Counted from the stretch's first letter, positions 35,561 through 48,340 are shown. The stretch: 64,000 nucleotides of DNA from Ypsolopha sequella (GCA_934047225.1 OW203988.1:2666001-2730000); one strand, 5' to 3'. A program made the numbers and translations. Notes: generated by a model not told the origin, from the letters alone.

Positions 35561-35562
35561 TA

Positions 35563-36383
35563 TTTTCACCTCACTAGCTTATAAAGGCTGACTTTGCTGC
35601 TTAAAACCAGTGAGCAAAAATCAATCCTTTGCTCAAGAGAAAGAAATACAGCAAACATCAGCATTGCGGCTATCTCTTTCACTATATGTGGATTCCATAC
35701 ACTTTGGGAGTCTATACACAGCCCCACAGCTTGTCGGATACCGTAGACAAGGTAAATTTCTCGAAATCCTGTGTATAGTCTCCCAATGTGTATGGAATCC
35801 GTACCATATGGACTTTGAATAAACAACTGACCTCTATAGTAATACAAGTAGCCAGGCTGGCTATTGACGACCAGATAAGTATGAAATTTGATTATCGACA
35901 TTTTGGCGCTGATCGCTGCATTGAGTCTCGTGAGCGTACTCGGAACTATTGATAAAGATGAGAAAATGACGTTATCTACTATAACAAGGGTCGGCACAAA
36001 AAAGAACTGTCATTTTGTATTGCAAAACATGTCCAAGTATTGTATTGTTCATATACTTATATATATAGAATATTGGATATATCCTAAGTCTATGATATTG
36101 CTAGACTTCATCAGTGGTATAAACAAATGAACTTCTACCGCAAAAGAATAGATAGAGTAAAACGCCCACATGATGTTTATGTTTTGCGTTTTCGATCGGT
36201 TTATAAAATATTATTCGATTTTTCGCGGCCTTTGGGATTCAATTAACACTCCTTACATTTTATTTTATCTGCAATATTTCTATATGGTATATTGTTTAAA
36301 GAAAAAAAAACATTGAATTCTTATAAGTTGGTTTGAAAAGATGGTGTCTTTACATCTGTGTTTTCTCGCTAGTGAGGTGAAAA
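35563..36383. mobile_element. DNA element candidate with 16-bp inverted termini
   Basis: ttttcacctcactagc at 35563-35578 is exactly complementary to 36368-36383. A minus-strand frame of 143 codons (35997-35566) runs through the left half to the terminus, and a small foldback (about 35685-35808) is embedded within it. No transposase motif is recognised. Confidence 0.5.
35685..35808. repeat. Small nested foldback
   Basis: ggattccatacacttt(g)gg and agtctatacacag pair with ctgtgtatagtctccc and aatgtgtatggaatcc. Arms about 38 bp, near-perfect, around a loop of about 45 bp. Confidence 0.75.
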
Positions 36384-38640
36384 GTTGTATGTGTCACACG
36401 AGAGAAAAATTATTCGTTACGCTCGTGATTCAATTATGAAATCCTTCGCTTCCTCGGGATTCAAACTTGGCACTCGCAACAAAAAAAAATCTTTGCTCTC
36501 TTATTGCACAAATAACTATTAAACACTCAGTATTTACTGTAAAACAGAGGTAATTAAATGGTAGTTAGTGTTAGTCAAATAACGTTCAAAAATATTTGCT
36601 TTTGGTTATAGGCACGGATTTAGTTTGCTAGAATAATTTATATATTAGAAGAAAACAATGCCACAACTCTAAAATCTGTTCCTTGTTCAAAGATTGCAAT
36701 TCCCCAAACATAAAACCTATTAATGGAACGACATACCCATCAAACGCAATATGTGCAAGTACAAATGTGCAACCTGTATGCTCTTAAGTGCTGCGGATTG
36801 CATGCTTTCAGGCGCATTCAGGACAAAACTGCATGTAAAGACCTACCAAATTATACCTACAGACCCGTACAACCTTAGGTGGTTGTAGGACAAGCTATTT
36901 TGGTTTGTAAAAACTGCAAATTGTAGTTGGTGAAGTCATAAATGGCGACCCGTGTTTGTTTGTTTCAAGCCTGAAACGTTTGGGGTCTTATAAATGCGCT
37001 GCGGCTTTTTTTTTCAGAAATCTTTAGCTTTGCATAACAATGCATTAGGATGATGCGTTTCATAAATTTATTAAACTTGCTAAAAAATTTCAAGTTTATA
37101 GTGAACACAGAAAAGACACAAACAAACCCAAGTAAAAATTATTTCAATCACAAACAGTTGTGTTGCATCAAAAACCATGCTCAAAGAATGCAAGAAATAA
37201 CTTAGACACTAATAAAATATAACAAAAAGTACAAAAAGGCGGTGTAGTGCGTGAAATGCATTCAATATAAAGGGAATGAAACTCTATGGTTACTAACTGA
37301 GGTAGCAATAATTTACCATTACTCCGAGAATAAACAACACATACTGTTTCTAGGATTTCTTCAAAAGACGTTTTAACTATTTCCATACTTACCTATAAGA
37401 AATCCAGAAATACGTATGTATATATAAGAAGAAAAAGTCCTACTTACATTCATTAAAGATGTTTAAAATCACGGTTGGCAAAATTATTCGAGTACATTTT
37501 TAAACTGATTGCATACCCGTGTCTTTATCTATCGACTAAATATGGGTTGATCAACTTATCAGTTAAACTTAAAAATAAGACTCCTATTTCGTTTATACGA
37601 TTAATTGTTGTACCTACTCGATATACATTTTTTAAGACAAAAGCAGCAAAGTGACATTTACAGTGAAATTTCACACTTTCATTTTCATTTTCTTGTTCAT
37701 TGTAATCTTAGAGAATATTATTATAATTTGATATTGTATATTTGTCGTTATATTCTCTGTATAAATTTCGTTTATTTGTGCATGTTATTTATATTTAAAT
37801 ACTTTATTGAAACAAAATAATACTCAAATATGATTCAAATATTTAAAAATCTACCTACTAAATAAAACTTATCTAAAACAAAACACTAACCTAAACTAAA
37901 ACCCTTATAAAACCTATACCTATACACCTTTACAGGTAGAACATATAAAATATTTTTACTTTGTACCATCTAATACACCTGTGTTCAATAAATTATAAAA
38001 GTTTGAAGGTTATTTTTTGTGTTACTGTGTAATATTTTTGAAATCTGACCAGATTGCTTCAATTCAATGAAGATTTTGCCAGAAGGACTTGTAGCTGGAG
38101 GGAGTGGATCACCTACAATTTGTGGCAACAAATTGCTGAGTCGAACTAATTAACGTTTTACAGCTCCGACTAAGAGGGTGGGGCCATGAGAGTGGAGGTA
38201 GCTATTTTAACAGAGCCTTGATCTTTAATCTTACTGCATGTAAATAGATAGGCAAACTTAATTGAGAATAACTTACAAAATTAAATAAAATCCAGATGAA
38301 ATTATCAAGGTTTCATTCAATACCTGGCTGCGTTATCTCGCTGCCAGCATTCAAAGGAAAGCAGCGCCTAGATTATGTATCTTTGACTTGGTTGCCAACT
38401 GGTTGCTTACAATCAAAGACAAACATACTATTCCCGATTGTCTAAGAATACGTTGGTACTTGAAGTGACGTCACAGTGCATAAATTGTGTTCTAAATTTT
38501 TTTAAAGTTCAGTTTTTATATATATTTTTGGTGGTTGGCTACCAATTCAATGTTTGTATCGATACATAATACATAAGGTTGTATGAAATTCAATCTTCCA
38601 AATGTTGTGGCAGGATGGCAACTTAATGTTTTCACTTTAT
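36384..38640. other. Repeat fragment then AT-rich DNA
   Basis: 36384-36520 has motifs (cgttacgctcgtgattcaa, tccttcgcttcctcgg) like the centre of the H repeats and other lepidopteran repeats. Beyond that nothing could be named. Confidence 0.35.
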
Positions 38641-38651
38641 TTAGTTATTTC

Positions 38652-38685
38652 ACCCTCGGGGAGTCATGTCGTGACGATATATTTT
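38652..38685 (+). repeat. Fragment of dispersed repeat D
   Basis: Only the caccctcggggagtcatgtcgtga end is present. Confidence 0.4.
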
Positions 38686-38689
38686 TTCA

Positions 38690-40700
38690 TTTTCCAGTTC
38701 GCGTGTTACCTGGCCACAATCGCCACCACTATGTGAGTAATTGATACCCGCTCCGATCCACTAAGACACACACGGCTTCTGCAACCGTTAGTTAGAGACT
38801 CGGTGACAGGAAAAATGTAGCCTTCCAGGCTTGTCACACGGCTACTAAGTGCAGGGCTAGTAGGGTGTCAAGTAAAGGGCTTGGTAAGTAGGGAGTAGAT
38901 CATAACCGTACAAAAATAAATTGTAAGCAAGTGTGCCGGGGGTCTGTACCCTAGGGCTTAGGGCGTCGCCAGCCAATGGGCCAGGGGAGGCAAGATGATA
39001 TTATGAATTGTAGGTAAAATAAACAAATTTTAAAGTTTTAATCGTTTACTACAAGAAACAAAATAAGTGTTTTAAAAACATAATCTTCTTGGGATTCTTG
39101 CGAGTTTTTCGACTTATTTAACATTAAAATCTCTAAAGTTTTTCGAGTCTCTAGGGGGGCAGCCGCCCCTCCTCCATGTCTATTTATTATTATATTTATT
39201 CTACAAAAATTTTTAGTAAGTAATCTAAAATATTAATTGAATTAATTGCACTTAGAAATTCATAGGTATATTAATGCCATTTCATAATTTATTTTTAATT
39301 TTAACAATAGGTTAAATTGAACAAGCACCTCTAGAGAAAAGTTTACTGTCATTTTTTCTTTGCTTACACGATATTCCTGAGAGATTTTAATGCATAATTA
39401 ATGAGAAAGAATTTTTTTTAAATTATTGTTTTCTTATATACATATAAATAAGCCATTTTTGTTTGCAATTAATGTTAGTTTTGTTTTTACGCAAATTTGT
39501 TCATTTAAAATTTATAGTTTCCCTTGAAACGGAAACACTGTTCCCAAAAAGACAATTATTTTAGTTTGGGGTTCAGAGTTTTAATTATCTTGGTTAAATA
39601 TTTTTAGTTTCAATAAAGAAATTGTATATTTATTATATAAGACTCGCTTTGAATGAAAAACTTGTCGTTTCGGTGAAAATTACGACCCAAACATGGAGGT
39701 TTTAGTAAGTTTCAGCTGCAATATATATTTCGTTATCATGGACACTCACCCTAATTTTAGTGGTATAATAACTTAAAGATCATGAATTACCGTTTAAAAT
39801 AACAAATATTTTGCTTCTGAACGTCAAAGTTCCATTAAATGTATGTTTAGTAAAAAAATTGACTCCTTGCTATATAACTACAAAAATTTTGCTCGACAAT
39901 ATTTTCGAATGTGTGAAACAGTTGCAGTCATGTTATTTAAATTACTGACTTGCTCAAAGCTATTAAATTTCTTACAAGTAGCAGTGTTTTTGGAAAAAAG
40001 AATCCAATTTCGAAACAATATTGGAATTACTAAACGCAAGGGGGATTTTCAATTGTGTCTCGAAAAAATAGACTACCTTCGCGCGCAAACCCTCAAATAA
40101 CTGCCCGTGTTTTTACTTGAGAACAAATTGTGTACATTTTAAACGTTTAACTGTATTGGCTTTGATAGAATTGGCATTTGCCGGACACATGTCATATCTG
40201 TATTATAATTTATGCTATTTCGGCAAATGCAATAAGCACAATAATTATGTTCTCAGCAACAATCTATTAAATTTCTTTAAATATCTACTGAGTTATATTA
40301 CCACGTTGCATGCGGCATTGTCATGAAACTGTTTTCATACGAACAAGTGTTGCTTTTATTTTTTGTTCAAAACTTTCAAGAAGTGGCACCTAAACAAGAA
40401 ACATGTGCAAGTTCATAAAGACGTCATTACACAAAACGTCTGACCATTCAAACATCCGACAGTCAATGAACACGACGTTTACCTGCAATAAATTATTCTA
40501 AACCTCAAGTCAAGTTTATCTGTCATAAAACATTTTAGTCATTTTACGTCGGAGGGTATTGACGGTGCACATTATTTCTGGATGTTCATAAAAGTAGTCA
40601 TTCTGCACATTAATGTCGGAATGGACTTTACAGACTATCTGTGTGCAGGTTTCTTAGAAGTCGGGCGTTATTGATAAACTCTACTTAAAGGGAATGGTGT
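38690..40700. other. No gene recognised
   Basis: A GC-richer part at 38820-39180 (cgccagccaatgggcc, gggggggcagccgcccc-type motif) may be a degraded repeat. Two modest plus-strand open frames (39843-40100, 40117-40326) show no domain, signal peptide or splice context. Confidence 0.35.
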
Positions 40701-40703
40701 CCC

Positions 40704-41076
40704 GAGCAGCCGGATTGTGAAAAATCCGCCTTTTTCTAATTAATCGAAAGAGAACACTTAAATTCAGAATTTGCTAAAAAGTTATTCATCAAGACCAATT
40801 ATTAACTGTCATCGCAAAATTTCCATTAAAAATTCAAAACTTTATAATTCTAATTTATAGAAACCAATGTCTGTGACAGTTTACACAAGTAAACAGTTTA
40901 CATAGGTAATAAAGTTTTGTTAAGTAACTACTGATCAAACTTTTAATCTAACTGTTCTGTTTAGATTAATAAGTGCATTTTGTGCCAAAGAGAACTGAAC
41001 TCTGACTTTAATTATTGTTTAAAATTGCGCGATCTGAGCTGTGGCTATTACGACTACAAGCCACGAGCGCTCTTAA
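40704..41076. mobile_element. Foldback MITE, both arms present
   Basis: The left arm starts gagcagccggattgtgaaaa, the turn is at ttccattaaaaattc..tttatagaaaccaatg, and the right arm decays after ctgttctgtttagatt. The far end may be gagcgctcttaaa at 41065-41076 beyond about 85 bp of unrelated sequence. Confidence 0.65.
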
Positions 41077-41246
41077 AAACTGAGCTTTTACTAAATAACT
41101 CTGCTTCAATTCGAAAAAAAAAACTAGTTTTTCCAAAATTCGCTGGATATCATTCAAACTAATTTAAAAAAAAAAACAACTAAATTCCAAAACAATACCG
41201 GTCTACTCAAGAGAAACTCAATAAGATTTCTAAAAGGGAAAATACA

Positions 41247-41425
41247 AAAGATTTTATTTACAGTGAGTAAGTGAATCAACTTACGTGATTTGTGCAAACT
41301 ACTTCATATACGTTAGTAGAACATTAGATATATTTTTTATATCCTGATTGATTATTGCAACAAATTCAACAAAGTTTTTTTTTTTCTATTTCCGTCATCT
41401 CCCCCATTAAAATCTAGACCACCTC
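41247..41425 (+). repeat. Diverged repeat pair, member 1
   Basis: Aligns with 43318-43495: ttttatttacagt, acgtg-tttgt-caaact, acttcata, gattattgcaacaaa, catct-ccc-ttaaaat. About 180 bp in the same orientation; class unknown. Confidence 0.6.
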
Positions 41426-43317
41426 TTGAATATCTCAACACTAATCTTTCGGGTCTCAGGATTGATAGTCACTTGAGATTAAATATGATAGTAAATGTTA
41501 TAGCCATAAGGCTGTATATATAACTAAATATAAATAACAAGAAAGTTAACATAATTGAAAAAAGAAACGGAAAAATAAAACACAATATTTTTATTTGATA
41601 TCCTTCCAAAAGTAACAGTTGTTCCGGGGCCGTTGCAAAATGACTTGAGATTTTTATACATTTAGAGTAGGTAATGAGCGTTTTTCTCGTTGTTTTTTTT
41701 TCTTAGTTCATAGCTTTCCTCCAGATGGCGCTGTCCATGTCACCATAGATAAATTTTATTCGTAGCAATAAATGTCAAAGTGGTTTTTAGTTTGTTTGCA
41801 ATCTGTGCAAATTTTGTCTTTGGTTATGTTGCTAAAGTATACGACAGTGCTATCTAGGAACCTTATTTAACACTAAATTTGACACAAGGAAAAACGATCA
41901 TTCAAATAAAATACATGAAGACCAGACACAGAAGACAGCTTTGAAAAAAACTGTAACCATAAACAAATAGCATTCTTTAGCAAACAGTCGGATAAGCAAT
42001 AGATTTCTCACGGGTAACTGTTAGCGGTTTACCCGCGGGATTTGCGAGATTTCTCGCTACATAAAAATAAAACTGTTCTGTCGGAGACTGTGTAAATAAC
42101 TTTAACTGGATCCCGCCGCATGATGTCACAGATCTGGATTCTTTGACGTGTCTTCGTAAATGTACGGTCCATTTTCATAGCAATGCACTGGATAGGATAG
42201 GAATTGAATACATTTTGAAAGTATTTTTCTAGTGATCATACTGAATTACTTTTTTTATTTACTTTATATTATGAATTTTTAACATTCCGCTGAATTTTCA
42301 TTTTATTGACGTAATTACTAGAGTATGTATGTCTATAACATAGACAAACTAACCCCAAGACGACTCATAACAGGCGACCGATTTCTGTCAACACATTTGA
42401 CGATTTATGTAGACTATTAAAGGCCTTTAAAGCAAGTTTAATATATTATAGAGGTAAGTATTGTTATTTAAACGTTTATCATTTTTTCTTTTGTCTTTTA
42501 TTAGAATCTTATGAGAAACCTATCCTGTATAAAATATGATAGTACATATTCTCAGGATATGAACACCTTAACCTCACACTTCGGAGTTTGGATTTTGAAT
42601 CTGTAATTAATTAATTGATACATAATAAAGCATTATTGTGATACTATTGTGATACAATAATATTAAGAAACTAAAAGGTAAAAGTAAAAAATTAATATAA
42701 TTCATACATAAAAATAATATTGATAAAATAATAATCGTGTTTTAAATAAACATATCCAGTCCTATTGCTACTTATGATGGAACGATTTTTGTAGAGCCAA
42801 TAATATTGCAGTACCCCACTTCCTCGTACCTCGGCTAGTTGACAAAATTAATTTTACAATTAAAATTGAACAATTATAGCCGTCCTTGGATAGTTTGTCT
42901 ATGGTTTATAATTAAATGTCGTGCAAGTGAAATTTTTTGCAATACCGACTCGATTGAATATTGTGTATGTGTCTACTATTTATTAACATTATTTATACTT
43001 ACTTTTGCAATAAATATACATATCTATCTTATAAGCAATGACTTCGTTAATAAATTAGGAAGGAACTGTCAATGTATTTAATTCTCGAGGTTTATGTAAG
43101 AAATAGACCGAATTGCTTTATTCTGCATAAGAAGGACTCCTTTTATATATGCAGCTCTACCCCATGGCAGCATGCCGTATGACATAAATGAAACTAACTA
43201 GAAATACTAAATCAAGTAATACCAAGCGTATGCGGCTGAACTAAGTCTACCTCAGAGGGCTTCTATATGGGGACCCCACTGAAGATAAGAGTCTATCGTA
43301 ATTTAGAGGTTTACAAA
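41426..43317. other. No gene recognised
   Basis: AT-rich intergenic DNA. The agatggcgctgtcc motif near 41725 is frequent in lepidopteran non-coding DNA. Nothing codable was found. Confidence 0.35.
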
Positions 43318-43495
43318 CAATTTTATTTACAGTAAATTGTTATGAATGAATTGACGTGGTTTGTTCAAACTTACTTCATAAATATTAGGAAAATATGAGT
43401 ATTTTTTAATGTCTATGGGTTTCTTGATTATTGCAACAAAATCATCCAAAGTCTGTTAATTAATTTATGTTTGCCTCATCTTTCCCCTTAAAATA
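43318..43495 (+). repeat. Diverged repeat pair, member 2
   Basis: The homologous segment to 41247-41425. Spacing of about 2.07 kb and similar orientation could reflect an old duplication or an unnamed dispersed family. Confidence 0.6.
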
Positions 43496-43925
43496 TTAGG
43501 TTTTTACATGTGAAATTGCCGTTTTCTATAGAGAATTTCAAGGAAACTCAATTTTCAGTACTAACATTTTTGTACTTTTTTTAGGAATGATAAATCCAAA
43601 TTATGTAATTTCTCATGTGTATGAATGACACAACATTAGGCTAACAACAAAATTCATTTAATGATTGAAAAGTGTCAGATGTAAAAAATTATTACGAATC
43701 TTATCATGGAAATGGATGGCATTTAGGACTAACTGTTTTTGAAGATTAAATTTTTATAATCAAACCGTAAATAAAAACAAAATTTAGTACGTAGATGTAA
43801 AACCTTGAAATCAACTTTCAAACAAAAAACAAATAATTGAAATAGCTATTGAATTACAGGACTTATGAACTCATGAATCTGTAAGAAAATTTCAGCAATT
43901 TCATATGTAAATACCTATTATATAT

Positions 43926-44318
43926 TTTTCAATGCAAGTGCTCGAAAAGGCCCACTTTTTATGCATCAAAATCGAACAGATAGTCGATTATTTTGCCCTA
44001 GGGCTTTATTATTATTATTTTTTTTAATTTATTTACGATGGTTGGCTAACCTGCAGCCTTTTCTGTGTACCATAAATGTTATACTTTTTTTTCCACTGTT
44101 TAACGGCTCTTGATACAGTCCTTTTGTGCCAATCATAATTTAAAGTTCACAAGATTATATTTGTTTTATTTCCTCACACTATGCATTGAAAAACGTAGTA
44201 TGATACACGGGCGAAAGAACAATACATTACTCGGTTACGTTTAAAACACTCGCTACGCTCGTGTTTTAAATCATCCTCGTGATTTATTTCTTTTCGCCCT
44301 TGTAGCATAAACTACTAT
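43926..44318. mobile_element. Composite hairpin repeat H, copy 2
   Basis: Full-length by comparison with 32892-33284, with the same two foldback parts. Confidence 0.75.
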
Positions 44319-44849
44319 TAGTGATGTGATGTTCCGAAAGATCGACTTCAAAAGCATTCCATTTCCTACAATCGCTCCCTAGTTCCTATAGTCTACAGTC
44401 ATTTCTATCAAATTATAACAATCCCGTTACCATGGTAACGTCACGGTCTGCCATTCGACACCGACAACGATAGCCATTCACATCCGTTAACCCGTGATGC
44501 TATTGCAATACGGGAGAAAATTCATCGTGTACTTTGAAAATATGGCTTAAAGATAGAGTATAAAATGTAGCATTTGAAGAGGAGTGGACATGAGAATAAA
44601 ACTGTTTGCTCTAGTGCTACTCCTCTGCAAGTGGACTTAAAGCTGTCAATAGAAATCTTTTTTAAAAGGTTTCCTCTAGATATTTCAAGTTTGTTTTGCA
44701 GAACAAACTTTTCTTAGTACATATCAGCAGCATTTAACTTGAATATTATTTGTATTAAAACTGTGTTGTTCAGTTATGTTCAATATTTTCGTACTATTTA
44801 CCTAGATGACAATGAAAACTTGCCCAGTTCAAATTTAACAGTATAAATA

Positions 44850-45145
44850 AAATACATTCTGAGGCTTTAATCTTAGTTAAGGTGCTGTCAAAAATTAAAT
44901 TTTCCAAAGTAATTTAGCGTCTGTAAAGTATTCATGAACTATGCAATGAAATAAATTTAGTTTTGACAGCACGTGAACTATAGTCCGTATAATATAGCTC
45001 GAGCCCTGTGACAGCAGTCAGCGCTATACACATTTGAGCATGAGAAAGAGAGTTAGAAATACAAATTGTGTAGCGCTGTCCTGCTGTCACAGGACTCAAG
45101 CTATATTATACGGACTATAAAATAAAAGACTTCAGAATCTGCTTT
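44850..45145. mobile_element. MITE (gtgctgtcaaa family) split by another MITE
   Basis: The left arm is ttctgaggctttaatcttagtt plus ggtgctgtcaaaa. The right arm, after removal of 44981-45117 and one TA, is ttttgacagcacgtgaacta plus aaataaaagacttcagaatc. It is the same family as 46738-46900. Confidence 0.75.
44981..45117. mobile_element. TA-flanked MITE nested in the preceding element
   Basis: 137 bp. Termini tagtccgtataatatagct and its exact complement; imperfect arms extend to about 52 bp (cctgtgacagcag, agcgct, acaca). TA on both sides fits a Tc1/mariner-type target. Confidence 0.8.
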
Positions 45146-45184
45146 AGCTCTAAACATTTAAACGAAATTAAATTAAAACGAACA

Positions 45185-45597
45185 GGTCCTCTAAAAAGGC
45201 CATTTTGCATGAATCACCTTATGGTTCTGTTCTAATGCCGTCTTTTTTGCACGCGTGAAAAAACTCTGACTCTATCCTACTTTCAAATCATTTTATGATT
45301 CACCCAACTCGGACTTTTTAGATTCCCAGGTCATCTAAAAAGGCCGCTTTGGATGAATCATATTATGATTCTGTTGTAATGCCGTCTCTTTTGCACGCAT
45401 GAAGAAAGTCTGACTCTATCCTACTTTCAAACCATCTCATGATTCACCCAAGTTGGCCTTTTTAGATCCTCCGGTCCTCTAAAAGGGTCGTTTTGCATGA
45501 ATAACATTATGATTTAACATTACGAAAAAGCTCTGACTCTATCCTACTTTCATATCATTTTATGATTCACCCAAGTTGGCCTTTTTAGATCCCTAGG
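45185..45597. repeat. 144-bp self-complementary unit in three tandem copies
   Basis: Copies start at 45185, 45329 and 45473. Each has a left arm (ctaaaaaggcc, gcatgaatca) complementary to its right arm (tgattcaccc, ttggcctttttag). The centre cgtctcttttgcacgc is partly lost in copy 3. It looks like a MITE amplified in tandem. Confidence 0.85.
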
Positions 45598-45599
45598 AA

Positions 45600-46000
45600 C
45601 TGATGTTTTAAACTTGGTGTCAGTGTAGAATTTCACACATTTGCTTGCTCAATGGTTAGCCAAAAAGAACTTTGCACTTTTTTCACATTCATGTTTTTGG
45701 TGGGATCATAATTTACAATTCCTATTTAATTGGATAAAAAAAAATCTACAGTGCTTATCCGATAAATAAATCGTACTCCAAAGAGATGAGTAGTTATTTT
45801 AAGGAGGAGTTATTTTTCAAAGCTAGCAACAATACAGACTCTACATACGTCTGTCAGCTACACTCTCGCAGCGGGGAATATCTGTTGAAGTCTTTTTAAC
45901 TTTGTTTGTTTTGTTTCGTTGTTACGTACTTGGAAAATAAATTGAATGAAATAAATATTTATATTTCGCTATAATACGCTTTTCATTTGATTTTATACTG
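45600..46000. other. No feature recognised
   Basis: AT-rich sequence between two hairpin elements; nothing supported. Confidence 0.35.
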
Positions 46001-46003
46001 ATA

Positions 46004-46138
46004 GACACAGGAAAAATTACAATTAGAGTAGTTATTTTTAATATATATTTCGGCCCTCCGTCAGATTCAACTGATGCCGGCCCTAAAGTGGGCCGAAACA
46101 CATCTTGAAAATACTCTAATTGTTATTTTTCCTGTGTT
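46004..46138. repeat. Foldback with ggccgaaa core
   Basis: acacaggaaaaattacaatt and ttcggccc pair with gggccgaa and aattgttatttttcctgtgt. A similar core (gatgacggcccc...gagggccgaaatat) occurs at 54655-54705. Confidence 0.7.
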
Positions 46139-46711
46139 TCATAGTATTAAATAAAATAATATTGTATGATAAACTCATGAAATGTAAGTTAGATAAGTAA
46201 AGGTATTTCAAGCTTTAAAATCAAACAACAAATGCTCGATTTTTAATCGTTGTTAAAAGTCGAAAACTAGGTACAATGGATACAGTGCTCGTCTACAAAT
46301 ACTATGGGGCCAACCGTAAATACGCGAAAAAAATTTATCTGTTCCACAGAAAAGGCCCACCCTGTATAGAAGTTTCGTCAATGCAGATTTAATATTGAAA
46401 AAGACTTCATTTGATACGCATCATGAATTTTCAAAATCTAACTACACCGATGTAACGCTTTTTTTTTCGGCAGTATTTGGCATTTTGCGTACTAGAAGTT
46501 CGGCAATGCACATTGTGGTGACATGCTTATTTGGAACCATGCGTTTGTTCGCAAAATGCGTTATTGGCAAAATGCGTTGAACGATTCCATTGTAGAGACA
46601 AATTCAAGCCCAGCCGCTAATTAGACACTGAGGGTTTATAAGATTTTCCATTTTATGAGAAAATCCTAGTTCGTGTACAGCAGTTACTGAAAAATGTATT
46701 TTGAAATTCAT

Positions 46712-47075
46712 GTAATACTAGCCTAATACTAATACTAAAGCCAATTCTGAAGGCGTTAATTTTAGTTTTAGTGCTGTCAAAGCTTGAAATTTTCTAAAGA
46801 AATTTAGCTTCTAATCCTAACAATTAGGGGCTATTTTGGATCGAAGAAAATTTAGTTTTGACAGCACTAAAACTAAAATTAAAGCCTTCAGAATCGGCTT
46901 TATTGCCTGCGGTTTCACCCACGACTATGTCCTTAGGGAACTGCCCGTCGCGATGGAACAAGCTAAAGTCTATATCCAAGTGAAGCGTCTAGCCATTACA
47001 AAGAATCATCAGAATCGGTTCAGTAGTTCCAGAAAATACCCTACAAATAAATTGTACTCCTTTATAATATCAGTT
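46712..47075 (+). repeat. SINE-like cccgcggc-family repeat interrupted by a MITE
   Basis: tactagcctaatac before and ttgcctgcggtttcacccac after the insertion. It continues to cagaatcggttcagtagttcc, as in other copies of this family. Confidence 0.6.
46738..46900. mobile_element. TA-flanked MITE with ~45-bp inverted repeats
   Basis: 163 bp. aagccaattctgaaggcg, ttaattttagttttagtg, ctgtcaaa pair with the complementary right end with two or three mismatches. TA lies on both sides. Confidence 0.85.
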
Positions 47076-47449
47076 TAAGTACTTAGATACTCGTAAATGT
47101 AATGAAGGTTGTTTAAAAAAATATTTATTTTATTTTTATTGGTTTCGCACGTTACAATTTTGAAACCATAATCACGAAATAAATGCAGAAACAACAGTGA
47201 TTTCGAATTAAGCTCAAACAATGGCGCAGCTGCAGTTGAATCAATTAAAGGATTTACAATCGTTTACGTAAATCCGATTTGCAATGGAGATCTTACTAGT
47301 GGGCTGTACGGACAGCGTAAAAGGTTAAAATGTTTACTGTTTCATACCTACTATGTGGCAGGGTCAGTTTCGGACTTGACTCTTTTTCGTCAAACAATAG
47401 TAAAATATCATAGTGCGCAGTTCAGATGCCTTATTGTCTAACTTCAACA

Positions 47450-47548
47450 TCTACCGCTATTGCTTTCAAAAGTACGCGTGATTGGCTAGAACTGATGAGT
47501 CACGTCATTTCTAGCCAATCACGTTACCTTTAAAGCAATAGCGATAGA
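47450..47548. repeat. Short foldback element
   Basis: tctaccgctattgctttc and acgcgtgattggctagaa pair with ttctagccaatcacgt and taaagcaatagcgataga. Arms about 40 bp. Confidence 0.75.
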
Positions 47549-47623
47549 CGATTTCATGACTATTTCCTTACACAATCGCACCTCGATCGTGAATTGGATC
47601 CAGTTTACCTTTCATAAATTTCC

Positions 47624-47745
47624 TTGGACCTTTAAGCTAGTTTATGTACGTTTATTATTTTATTAAATATTAAGATTAAATTTGACTTGTAAAAAGTGTA
47701 AATGTGTACCTACTTTACACAATAAACTATTTGAATTTACAGATG
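47624..47745 (+). repeat. Non-LTR retrotransposon 3' end
   Basis: Second copy of the tail at 21949-22118, ending cacaataaactatttgaattt. Confidence 0.65.
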
Positions 47746-48149
47746 TCGTTTTTAGAGTTGGTAGTAATTAAGTCACATATTACCAAAAAAACTGCGGAAT
47801 TTTACGCAGCAACAGATTTTTTTTAAATTCAAGTCATTAGTTTTTTTTGTCTATTGACTGCCGACTGTAAAATGATGATACAAGAATGGCTCTGAAAAAG
47901 TTTTTATGCTGAGGTTTATGATTATTTGAGCAATAGCCATAGATATTTCATACAACTTTTAGTTTATTTTAAATAATAAAATTAGTGAATATGAATAGTA
48001 TCGAAATTTTTCTATTTTTCCAGAATCCATCCCTCTCGCTCTGCGGGTCTTTCCGCATGTAGTAACAGTGTCCAATGCGAACTAAAAGAACATTTATTGA
48101 CTCAGAACTGCACTTGTATATTGGAAAAAATAGTAAATAGGTAATAATA

Positions 48150-48300
48150 AGCATCGATAGCTCAGTTGGTATAGACTGCCGGCCCCCTAGTCTTGAGACC
48201 CAGGTTCAAATCCAGCCATCCATCCCGAGAATGCACCAATGAGTTTCTCGGAATTGAAATACATGATAATTGTATATTTCTCAATTGCTTATATTGAAGG
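48150..48300 (+). repeat. tRNA-derived SINE head
   Basis: gatagctcagttggtatag (A-box) and caggttcaaatccagcc (B-box) are spaced as in tRNA. The acceptor stem does not pair and the sequence runs on into ccatcccgagaatgcaccaa, so it is a SINE rather than a tRNA gene. Confidence 0.6.
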
Positions 48301-48340
48301 AAAAGACTATGTGAGGTAAACCTGCATGATCATAAAAGCT

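Noticed and set aside
48150..48238. Possible tRNA gene
   Set aside because: A- and B-box are present but the acceptor and D stems do not pair and the sequence continues as a SINE body. The same reasoning applies to 3441-3510, 19962-20095 and 56888-56965.
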